A stretch of 11,944 bases of DNA from Spirochaetales bacterium UBA1265 (GTDB taxonomy: Bacteria > Spirochaetota > Spirochaetia > Sphaerochaetales > Sphaerochaetaceae). Positions 1-6,156 of the stretch are shown in pieces. The notes under the pieces were generated by a model that searched no databases, was not told where the DNA came from, and was given only the letters and a program-made list of their open reading frames with translations. Numbering within the stretch: position 1 is the first letter of the stretch; every line of letters begins with the position of its first letter. Location: assembly GCA_002308475.1 (NCBI GenBank), contig DBVL01000055.1, forward strand, positions 1-11,944. The letters run 5' to 3'. Both the position numbers and the translations under genes were made by a program.

Positions 1-172
1 TGATGTTTACAGGACAGCCTGACACGCAGGGTTTGTTCTTACAGTTAAGACATCTCTGAGCCTCTGCAATTGCTACTTCTTTTGTATATCCGAGGGCTAC
101 CTCGTCAAAATTCTTTCCTCTTGCTACCGCATCCTGTACGGGCATTTCATGCTTTTTAGGATCCAAAGCCAT
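1..172 (-). CDS. gltA: NADPH-dependent glutamate synthase small-subunit-like / NfnB, N-terminal 57 residues (partial)
   Basis: Only the N-terminus is in the window; the gene continues past base 1. The visible part carries four cysteines at residues 41, 44, 49 and 53 (pattern C-x2-C-x4-C-x3-C, ending CPVNI). This is the N-terminal ferredoxin-like [4Fe-4S] site of the GltD/GltA/NfnB flavoprotein family. The ATG at 172 shares its A with the TGA of the upstream gene, and an AGGAGG lies seven bases before it, so the two are translationally coupled. In this family the FAD/NAD-binding subunit next door pairs with this protein to make NfnAB, a cytoplasmic electron-bifurcating NADH-dependent ferredoxin:NADP+ oxidoreductase. 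Alone, such proteins are often annotated as homotetrameric glutamate synthase. The pairing favours the Nfn reading, but the FAD and NADP domains that would confirm it are outside the window. Confidence 0.82.
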   Translation of the reverse strand, partial: MALDPKKHEMPVQDAVARGKNFDEVALGYTKEVAIAEAQRCLNCKNKPCVSGCPVNI

Positions 173-1026
173 CAGCGGACCTCCTGCTTGTAAAGATTAC
201 AGATACCTTCGTGAGACTTGCGCTCAAAACCGAAATACATTCTTGAGCGGCTCATGGCCTCATCAAAGTCTACTTCGTAACCGTTGAAGTCAGGTCCGTC
301 TACACAGGCGAACTTTGTAACGGGTTTGCCATCTTTGATAAGTGTCAGACGGCATCCGCCACACATTCCAGTTCCGTCAATCATTATCGGATTCATGGAA
401 ACTGTTACAGGAACACCGAAGGGCTTTGCTGTGAGGGTCACGAACTTCATCATAATCAGCGGTCCGATTGTGATGATCAGATCAAACTTCTCACCAGCCT
501 CAAGCATTTCCTTCAAAGGAACAGTAACATTTCCGTGTCTGCCGTATGAGCCGTCATCACTCATGACAACAAGCTTGTTTGAGCAGGCTCTGAACTCATC
601 CTCAAGAATAAGAAGATCTTTGTTTCTGAAGCCGATAATGCTTGTCACGTCTGCTCCGAGTCTGTGGAATTCCTGTGCTACTGGCATGGCAATTGCACAA
701 CCTACACCACCACCGACAATACAGACTTTCTTGATTCCCTCTGTTTCTGTAGGTCTTCCAAGAGGACCAACAAAATCCTGGAGTGAATCTCCCTGGTTCA
801 TGTGATTAAGCTTTTCCGTTGTCCCTCCGACAATCTGGAAAATAATCTTTACCGTACCTTCCTCAGGATCGGTTCCGGCAACTGTGAGAGGGATTCTTTC
901 TCCTTCCTCGTCTGTGCGAAGAATGATGAACTGACCCGGCTTAGCCTTCTTTGCTACGAGCGGAGCAAGAATCTCCATCTGTGTGACAGTTGGATTCAAT
1001 ACTTTTTTTCTAACGATTTTGTACAT
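172..1026 (-). CDS. Sulfide/dihydroorotate dehydrogenase-like FAD/NAD-binding subunit (NfnA / ferredoxin-NADP+ reductase alpha)
   Basis: The 284-residue product fits the ferredoxin-NADP+ reductase-like subunit of Nfn (SudB/NfnA), related to PyrK. The FAD-binding segment RIPLT is at residues 44-48, the dinucleotide-binding glycine loop GGGVGCA at 105-111, and a C-terminal [2Fe-2S] site is formed by C222, C225 and C241. D218 sits just before the cysteines; an Asp plus three Cys ligation has been described for NfnA. Expected role: cytoplasmic transfer of electrons between NADH, NADPH and ferredoxin together with the gltA-like partner downstream. An in-frame TTG exists at 1032, but I chose ATG at 1026 because GAGGG (1034-1038) is seven bases from the ATG and only one from the TTG. 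Its stop shares one base with the next start. Similar pairs have been labelled hydG-gltA in Treponema pallidum; that is from memory. Confidence 0.88.
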   Translation of the reverse strand: MYKIVRKKVLNPTVTQMEILAPLVAKKAKPGQFIILRTDEEGERIPLTVAGTDPEEGTVKIIFQIVGGTTEKLNHMNQGDSLQDFVGPLGRPTETEGIKKVCIVGGGVGCAIAMPVAQEFHRLGADVTSIIGFRNKDLLILEDEFRACSNKLVVMSDDGSYGRHGNVTVPLKEMLEAGEKFDLIITIGPLIMMKFVTLTAKPFGVPVTVSMNPIMIDGTGMCGGCRLTLIKDGKPVTKFACVDGPDFNGYEVDFDEAMSRSRMYFGFERKSHEGICNLYKQEVR

Positions 1027-1049
1027 TAACAAACCCTCATTATAAACAA

Positions 1050-1086
1050 TGGAATTATTATATATATTTTTTTATCGTTTTGAAAA
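1050..1086 (-). promoter_or_regulatory. Possible promoter for the Nfn gene pair
   Basis: On the minus strand a perfect TATAAT (1057-1062) lies 18 bases after TTTTCA (1081-1086, four of six matches to TTGACA). Transcription would begin near 1050, leaving a 24-base leader that keeps the GAGGG ribosome site. The surrounding 60 bases are very AT-rich, so a chance TATAAT is likely enough to keep this tentative; read-through from mtaD is the alternative. Confidence 0.4.
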
Positions 1087-1089
1087 GAA

Positions 1090-2403
1090 TTATATAGCGG
1101 AACTATGTTTAATTAGCTTTTTCACGGATTTCTCTGCCTCATAGATGACCTTATCCCTGTCAAGGGTGAGAAACTCTCCGTTCTCATAGAGTATTTTCCC
1201 GTCTACCATGGTCATGCAGACATCTGAAGCCTGTGCACTATATGTAAGAAGAGATGGAATATCAATGGCCGGATGCATGTGAGGAGCTTCCAGGCTTATG
1301 GCAGCCAGATCCGCACGGTTTCCAACCTCTATGCTTGAACAGTTATCGCGTCCCTGAGCCTTAGCTCCGTTGATTGTGGCCATTTTCAGAATCTCTTCCA
1401 CCTTGATTGCAGTGGGATCCATAAGATATCCGTTATGGATTATTGACGCCGTATGCATCTCCTCAATCATATTCAGGTTGTTGTTACTTGCAGCGCCATC
1501 TGTACCAAGAGCCACGTTTATTCCCTTGTCCAGCATCTTTCTTATAGGAGCAAAGCCACTTCCAAGTTTGAGGTTGCTTTCAGGATTATGAACTACCGTA
1601 ACGTTTTTCTCCTTGATGAGTCTCAAATCATCGTCTGTGCACCACACACAATGCGCTGCTATGGTAGGAATATCAAAGACTCCCATGTCATAAAACCATC
1701 TTGTTGGTGTGACGCCGTACTTCTTTATACACTCCTCATGTTCTTTTTTTGTTTCAGAAAGATGGAGGTGCATTCTGGCCCCTGGTGTGGATTTCAGCTC
1801 CTGGGCAAACTCACGGAGGAGACTCCAGGTGTTTGTATACTCTGCATGTATGGAAAAATCCACCTTAAGCCTTCCGTCATATTTTCCGTCAAACCTTTTA
1901 AACAGGTCAAAGGCCTCTATTCTTCTGGAATATGTCTTGTAGTCAGTGTTCTCATCAAAATTCTGCATGACGCGGGTAATGCTTGCCTTGATTCCACTTT
2001 CACCTACGGCTTTTGCCACGTAGGACGCATGCATATACATATCCGTAAAACTTGTTGTTCCACATGAGAGAGCCTCAAGGATGCTGAGGTTCATGCCACT
2101 CTCAAAGTCCTCATCCTCCATGCAGTCTTCAATAGGCCAGATCAGATGCAGCCAATCTTGAAGAGGAAGGGTGTTTCCTATTCCTCTCAGAAGGACCATG
2201 GCACTGTGCCCGTGGGCATTTACAAGCCCGGGGATTACAACTGATGAGCGGAGATTCTTAACACTGTCATACTTTTTCTCCGGCATGGCGGAGCCTATGT
2301 AATCTATGACAGGTCCTTCAACTCCTATCTTTGCATCCTTCAGGCATGTCAGTTCGCCGTTAACAGTAATCAGGGCAGCATAGCAATCAAGCAATACAGA
2401 CAT
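1090..2403 (-). CDS. mtaD: 5-methylthioadenosine / S-adenosylhomocysteine deaminase-type amidohydrolase
   Basis: This 437-residue protein is a metal-dependent amidohydrolase of the MtaD/chlorohydrolase group, of typical length. Metal-ligand motifs are visible in order: N-A-H-G-H (H64, H66), H-L-H-L-S-E (H214, with E217), A-A-H-C (H251) and G-T-D-G (D302). In characterised relatives these residues hold one zinc or iron and activate water to deaminate the purine ring of MTA, SAH or adenosine, giving the inosine form and ammonia in the cytoplasm. The NPESNLKLGSG segment near 273-283 is also typical. The start at 2403 has GAGGAG placed across the stop of the upstream HAD gene, nine bases away, so it is translated in the same operon. 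Substrate cannot be fixed by motifs alone: guanine or cytosine deaminases and atrazine chlorohydrolase share the fold. MTA/SAH is the best guess given the overall motif spacing. Confidence 0.85.
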   Translation of the reverse strand: MSVLLDCYAALITVNGELTCLKDAKIGVEGPVIDYIGSAMPEKKYDSVKNLRSSVVIPGLVNAHGHSAMVLLRGIGNTLPLQDWLHLIWPIEDCMEDEDFESGMNLSILEALSCGTTSFTDMYMHASYVAKAVGESGIKASITRVMQNFDENTDYKTYSRRIEAFDLFKRFDGKYDGRLKVDFSIHAEYTNTWSLLREFAQELKSTPGARMHLHLSETKKEHEECIKKYGVTPTRWFYDMGVFDIPTIAAHCVWCTDDDLRLIKEKNVTVVHNPESNLKLGSGFAPIRKMLDKGINVALGTDGAASNNNLNMIEEMHTASIIHNGYLMDPTAIKVEEILKMATINGAKAQGRDNCSSIEVGNRADLAAISLEAPHMHPAIDIPSLLTYSAQASDVCMTMVDGKILYENGEFLTLDRDKVIYEAEKSVKKLIKHSSAI

Positions 2404-2412
2404 CTGTGCTCC

Positions 2413-3039
2413 TCAGACCAGTTTTAGAACATCTAAAGGATTGTCTATTGTTCCCGGATCTCCGGGGACAAAACCAAAGCCCCAGCTGGCTCTTATACAG
2501 TCACAACCGGCTTCCGCTGCTCCTTTTGCATCTATTTCAGTATCTCCTACAAGAACACAGTCCTCAGGTCTCAGGTTCATGAGTTCAAAACCCAGCCTCA
2601 GCACATCTGCCTTGGAATTTGTTCCTGCAAGATTCAATCCGAGAATATGATTAAAATACTTTAGGATTCCAAAGTGATCACACATTTCAGTTGCCAAATC
2701 CTCATTTTTCATAGTTGCAACAGCAAGAAGGTATCCCTTCTCTTTCAAGGCCTTGAGAACTTCAACAATCCCTGGGTAAAAAGAGGCCAAAAAACGCCCT
2801 TCCTTATGGTAATAGACCCTGTATTCGCGCACCAGAGCATCTAGTGTCTGCTTATCTTCCACTCCATATAGGATTCTGAAACAATCATGTAACGGGGGTC
2901 CGATAAAACGTCTTCTGTCTATGATTGGAACAGGTGGGAGTCCAACTTTTTCCATAGCATAGACACCTCCTGCGAATATTCCTTCAGAGGTGTCCATGAG
3001 AGTTCCGTCAAAATCAAAAAAGACTGCTTTGTATTTCAT
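2413..3039 (-). CDS. HAD-superfamily phosphatase (phosphoglycolate phosphatase / PpaX-like)
   Basis: The 208-residue product has all four HAD motifs: DFDGT with D9 and D11, T109 in the second motif, K143 in the third and GDTEID with D166 and D170 in the fourth. A helical cap of subclass I lies between about residues 16 and 85. It should hydrolyse a small phosphorylated metabolite using a phospho-aspartate intermediate and Mg2+. Gph (phosphoglycolate), PpaX (pyrophosphate) and nucleotide phosphatases all look like this, so no substrate is assigned. I placed the start at 3039 (MKYKAVFFDF), because it puts the first beta-strand at the N-terminus as in the family. It also forms a TAATG overlap with the stop of the preceding gene; an upstream in-frame ATG at 3084 would add 15 unrelated residues. 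No Shine-Dalgarno is visible, consistent with translation by reinitiation. It sits between the acidic-protein gene and mtaD. Confidence 0.85.
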   Translation of the reverse strand: MKYKAVFFDFDGTLMDTSEGIFAGGVYAMEKVGLPPVPIIDRRRFIGPPLHDCFRILYGVEDKQTLDALVREYRVYYHKEGRFLASFYPGIVEVLKALKEKGYLLAVATMKNEDLATEMCDHFGILKYFNHILGLNLAGTNSKADVLRLGFELMNLRPEDCVLVGDTEIDAKGAAEAGCDCIRASWGFGFVPGDPGTIDNPLDVLKLV

Positions 3040-4298
3040 TATTTGTTTGTAATTATATCTGCCAGGCTCTGAGCCCTCTTCCACTGCCAGTCAGTGAAAG
3101 TTTTTCTTGAAATCTCCTGAGAGACAGCCTCAGAAAGTTTCTGGTCTCCATCAAATGTAACAAAGAGAATGTTCCAGGTTGTCTTCCGGGATGCAATCAT
3201 AAGGGCAGCAGCGTGAATCTGGCGCTGTATTTTGGCCATGGGGTCATTCAAGGAAGAACAGACTATGACAGAGATATCTGTTTCAGGAATAGTGAACATC
3301 TTGTCCTTGCCGTCTATAACCCAAGCAAGTCTGGCCTGCTCAATTGTATATGATATATCTTTCAGGATGCCCTCATCCTGCTTCTTCAGATATGAGCGAA
3401 CAAGTGAATTTGTGGGTAGCTTCTCAATTATATGTTTGCAGAGAGAGAACTTACCCTCATCAACATAAGGCTGTTCAGGCTCTTCGGGCTCATATTCCGG
3501 TTCTTCTTCTGTTACAGAAGACTCTTCAAGCTCTTCGAGTTCTTCGGGCTCTTCTTCAGACTCGTCTTCTGCTACAGATGCCTCTTCGATCTCCTCTGAC
3601 TCGTCTTCTAACTCATCTTCGGACTCATCTTCTGCTACAGGGGTCTCTTCGAGTTCCTCTGGTTCTTCCACCAGCTCTTCTTCGGGCTCATCTTCTGTTA
3701 CAGATTCCTCTTCCAACTCTTCCAGTTCTTCTTCCGGCTCGTCTTCTGTTACAGGAGTCTCTTCGAGCTCTTCGGGTTCATCTTCAAATTCAATAATCTC
3801 CTCGGGCTCTTCATTACCTGCTTCCAGATTCTCATAAACGGTATTTGCAGACTCAAGAGGCACAAAGATGGGACCGTCCACGTGCTTGTCCTCAACTTCA
3901 GGCTTCACTTCCTCAAGCGGAACAAACACAGGATCATGAGAACGGAGTCCAGCAGTCTCTGCTTCAAACTCCTCCACATCCTCTTCTTCCTCTATCTCAT
4001 CAAAGATGTTAGGCTCTTCCGAATCCTGATAATCATAATAGACAGACTCTTCTTCGCCTTCAGATTCCTCCTCCTCTATTTCATCAAAAAGAGAAGAAGA
4101 GGAATAGAGCCCGGAATCATCATACTCTTCCTCATCAAGCGTTTCATCAGACTCTGTCTCATCATCATCAAACAGATAAGAAGACTCTGGCTCATCCTGA
4201 AGAAGATCTTTGTCATCATCTTCTGTCAGATAGTCATAGGTGCTTGGACCATTCAGTCCGTTTGATTCTCTGTTGTTCTCGAATTCGTTGACTGTCAT
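3039..4298 (-). CDS. Glu-rich repeat protein with a C-terminal folded domain, function unknown
   Basis: I do not recognise this 419-residue protein. About residues 22-280 are extremely acidic and low in complexity; residues 281-419 look like an ordinary alpha/beta domain, including a hydrophobic strand at DISVIVCSS and another at WNILFVTFDG. Three kinds of repeat are stacked in the acidic part. The motif FDEIEEEE occurs twice (71-78 and 99-106), P-x-F-V-P-L-E twice (123-129 and 143-149), and a (P/S)-V-(T/A)-E-(D/E)-E unit five times from 182 to 266 at spacings of 17, 21, 21 and 20. There is no signal peptide or membrane segment, so it is probably cytoplasmic. The gene is first in an operon with the HAD phosphatase and mtaD, whose start overlaps its stop. 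No ribosome-binding site is visible before the ATG. The long acidic tract could be a flexible scaffold or a nucleic-acid-mimic surface; both are guesses. Confidence 0.8.
   Translation of the reverse strand: MTVNEFENNRESNGLNGPSTYDYLTEDDDKDLLQDEPESSYLFDDDETESDETLDEEEYDDSGLYSSSSLFDEIEEEESEGEEESVYYDYQDSEEPNIFDEIEEEEDVEEFEAETAGLRSHDPVFVPLEEVKPEVEDKHVDGPIFVPLESANTVYENLEAGNEEPEEIIEFEDEPEELEETPVTEDEPEEELEELEEESVTEDEPEEELVEEPEELEETPVAEDESEDELEDESEEIEEASVAEDESEEEPEELEELEESSVTEEEPEYEPEEPEQPYVDEGKFSLCKHIIEKLPTNSLVRSYLKKQDEGILKDISYTIEQARLAWVIDGKDKMFTIPETDISVIVCSSLNDPMAKIQRQIHAAALMIASRKTTWNILFVTFDGDQKLSEAVSQEISRKTFTDWQWKRAQSLADIITNK
3501..3755 (-). repeat. In-frame degenerate tandem repeat inside the acidic-protein gene
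   Basis: Five copies of a 51-63 base unit encode the (P/S)-V-(T/A)-E-(D/E)-E motif followed by Glu/Pro/Leu filler. On the plus strand they appear as runs of cttcttc with recurring cttctgttacag or cttctgctacag. Unit lengths of 17, 21, 21 and 20 codons are all multiples of three, so gain or loss of a copy would keep the frame. Boundaries are approximate because the copies have diverged. Confidence 0.75.
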
Positions 4299-4309
4299 AG
4301 ATATTATTA

Positions 4310-4387
4310 AAACCTATTTGAGCCAAAAGGTGAATAAGTTTAATCAGAATAATAAACTCATGCTCCCGATTGATAATAAACCTATTT
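4310..4387. promoter_or_regulatory. Divergent control region with a repeated 10-mer and an inverted repeat
   Basis: The 106 bases between the acidic-protein gene and the NusG paralogue contain AAACCTATTT twice in direct orientation (4310-4319 and 4378-4387). They also contain an inverted pair TAAGTTTA (4335-4342) and TAAACTCA (4353-4360), matching seven of eight bases around a 10-base spacer. One 10-mer copy lies near the acidic-protein start; the other lies inside the -35/-10 spacer of the nusG-like gene. This could be an operator for a shared regulator, but the region is AT-rich and chance is possible. Confidence 0.3.
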
Positions 4388-4405
4388 TTATTCATACTTG
4401 ACCCA
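4370..4405 (+). promoter_or_regulatory. Promoter predicted to give a leaderless nusG-like mRNA
   Basis: TTGATA (4370-4375, five of six matches) is followed after 17 bases by CATACT (4393-4398, four of six). Normal spacing puts +1 at 4405, the A of the ATG. No Shine-Dalgarno sequence lies in the 20 bases before the start, which fits leaderless initiation. Confidence 0.42.
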
Positions 4406-4941
4406 TGTATTTCTGCATAAGTTGTATTTGCGGTAAAGAATCCCAGGCAAGAGACTCAATTGAAAAGTACCTTTCAGACAAACTGGAAGATGAATTTCTG
4501 GTCTGGTTTCCAACAAAAATAAACAAAGACAAGAAACAGGGAGTTTACACGGAACACAGTTTCCCCCTTTTCTCCGGTTACCTATTTGCCTACTGGGCAG
4601 GAGAAAACGAGAAAAACTTCCCTTTTTATGATGTAGAACGTATCCCGCAGGTAATCCGCTTTCTCAGATATGACAACGGCTCCAGAGCTCTTTTGGGAGA
4701 AGATCTGCGCTACGCTTCATGGATTCATGAGAACAAGGGAGAAATAAAGCCGTCAAAGGTGTTCTACAAGCAAGGAACCAGACTGAAGATAATCAGCGGA
4801 CCGCTGAGAGGCTTTGACGGAAAGGTTGTAAAAGTAGACAAACACCACAGCCGCATAAGCCTGCGTTTTACTGTAGGAGAGACAACAACCGATATCAGCT
4901 TTTCAGTTGATTTTATTAAAGAGGGATCCTTAAATATCTGA
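4405..4941 (+). CDS. NusG-family transcription antiterminator paralogue (LoaP/UpxY-like)
   Basis: The 178-residue product has the two-domain layout of NusG. The N-terminal NGN domain (about 1-110) starts directly with a beta-strand (MYFCISC) and includes the F-P-L-F-S-G-Y-L-F segment at 53-61. A KOW domain follows at about 122-155 (GTRLKIISGPLRGFDGKVVK). Such proteins bind RNA polymerase and let it read through terminators. It lacks the usual housekeeping neighbours (secE, ribosomal protein genes), and its NGN sequence is divergent, so I take it as a specialised paralogue; LoaP-type members are known in spirochaetes. Paralogues usually head the long operon they control, but here the gene stands alone, divergent from the acidic-protein operon and convergent with an aminotransferase gene, overlapping its last 12 bases. 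The family N-terminus fixes the start at 4405 although no ribosome site precedes it. No terminator follows. Confidence 0.82.
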   Translation: MYFCISCICGKESQARDSIEKYLSDKLEDEFLVWFPTKINKDKKQGVYTEHSFPLFSGYLFAYWAGENEKNFPFYDVERIPQVIRFLRYDNGSRALLGEDLRYASWIHENKGEIKPSKVFYKQGTRLKIISGPLRGFDGKVVKVDKHHSRISLRFTVGETTTDISFSVDFIKEGSLNI

Positions 4942-6138
4942 CTTTCTTACCTTATGGTACTCTTCAAGTCCGGCCTTGAGACATAAGCATGCCTCTTTCA
5001 GGTCCTCACAGTTGAGTACATAAGCAAGACGAACCTGGTTTCTTCCAAGATCCTTTGACTCATAGAACCCTTCAGCCGGAGCAAACATTACCGTCTTCTT
5101 GTCCATATTGAAATCTCTGAGCATGAAGATGGCAAAATCCTCAGCATTCTCAACAGGAAGTTCAGCAACAAGATAGAAAGCCCCATTCGGACGGCTTACC
5201 TTGACTCCGGGAATCTTCTTAAGCTCTGAGATGATGAAATTCCTTCTCTTCTCATATTCCTCCCTGACTCCTTCAATATAGCTGTCCGGAGCTGAAAGAG
5301 CTGCACAGGCCGCATACTGGTCAACAGACGGTGGGCAGAGCCTTGCCTGAGAGAGCTTGAGAGTCTCTTTTATGACACTTCTGTTTCTGGATACTATTGC
5401 ACCTATTCTTGCTCCACACATGGAGAAACGCTTGGAGAAACTGTCTACACAGATAACCCTGTCAGCATACTCCTCGTAGGTAAGAACACTTGTGAACTTC
5501 TTTCCGTCATAGCAGAATTCTCTGTATACCTCATCCACAACCAGGAAGATATCATGGTCCTTACACATTTTGAGTATGGTCTCAAGCTCAGACGGACTAT
5601 AGATATGGCCAGTGGGGTTGTTGGGGCTGCAAAGCAGGATGGCCCTAGTGTTGCTTGTAATCTTCTCCTCTATGAAAGAAAGAGGAGGAAGAGCAAAGCC
5701 CTTTTCCAAGATACTGGTCACAGGGACTATGTTCACATTTGCCATTCTTGCAAATGAATGTACGTTTGTGTAATAAGGTTCGGGGATAATAACTTCATCT
5801 CCTGGGTCACAAAGCGTCATAAGTGAAAAAAGGAGAGCTTCTGAGCCACCTGTAGTAATCAGAATATCCTTGGCAGAGATATTTTTTATCCCAAACTTCT
5901 TATAATACTCGGCAAGACCTTCTCTAAGACGGATATCTCCATCGCTCTCACCATAAGCAATTATATCTGCCGGGTAGCTATGTATGGCAGCCAAGGCCTC
6001 TTCCGGGGTCTTTATATCCGGCTGTCCTATATTCAGGTGATAAACCTTGATTCCTCGTTTTTTAGCATCAATTGCGTACGGTGAAAGTCTTCTGATAGGG
6101 GATGCCTGGAACCCCTTTATTCTGCTGGATATATCCAT
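4930..6138 (-). CDS. PLP-dependent class I/II aminotransferase (AspAT-like subgroup)
   Basis: The 402-residue protein is of standard length for fold-type I aminotransferases. Visible landmarks: NIGQPD at 36-41, substrate and PLP residues around Y122/Y123, SPNNPTG at 171-177 (N174), D202 and Y205 on the pyridine side, the Schiff-base lysine K236 in SFSKRFSMCGARIG, and R370 in NQVRLAY, which binds the alpha-carboxylate. It would move an amino group between an amino acid and a 2-oxoacid in the cytoplasm. The lysine motif has RFSM where many AspATs have TYAM or TWRM, a mild departure. The donor/acceptor pair cannot be named from motifs. The start at 6138 has a strong AGGAGG, with the prs stop 18 bases upstream, so the two are co-transcribed. 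Its 3' end overlaps the convergent nusG-like gene by 12 bases. Confidence 0.88.
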   Translation of the reverse strand: MDISSRIKGFQASPIRRLSPYAIDAKKRGIKVYHLNIGQPDIKTPEEALAAIHSYPADIIAYGESDGDIRLREGLAEYYKKFGIKNISAKDILITTGGSEALLFSLMTLCDPGDEVIIPEPYYTNVHSFARMANVNIVPVTSILEKGFALPPLSFIEEKITSNTRAILLCSPNNPTGHIYSPSELETILKMCKDHDIFLVVDEVYREFCYDGKKFTSVLTYEEYADRVICVDSFSKRFSMCGARIGAIVSRNRSVIKETLKLSQARLCPPSVDQYAACAALSAPDSYIEGVREEYEKRRNFIISELKKIPGVKVSRPNGAFYLVAELPVENAEDFAIFMLRDFNMDKKTVMFAPAEGFYESKDLGRNQVRLAYVLNCEDLKEACLCLKAGLEEYHKVRKSDI

Positions 6139-6156
6139 GATTACGGCCTCCTTGCC

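Noticed and set aside
284..805. 173-residue plus-strand frame opposite nfnA
   Set aside because: No ribosome site or recognisable domain; the minus-strand gene with clear FAD, NAD and iron-sulfur motifs explains the region.
3501..3755. Tandem repeats considered as a CRISPR array
   Set aside because: Units are coding, in frame, of uneven length and without unique spacers.
3344..3796. Leu/Arg-rich reading frame on the plus strand opposite the acidic-protein gene
   Set aside because: It is the mirror of the Glu-rich repeats in another frame; it has no ribosome site and its composition is an artefact of the GAA/GAG runs.
4951..4987. Bulged hairpin just after the nusG-like stop
   Set aside because: It lies in the aminotransferase coding region, has an internal loop and no T-run follows; not convincing as a terminator.
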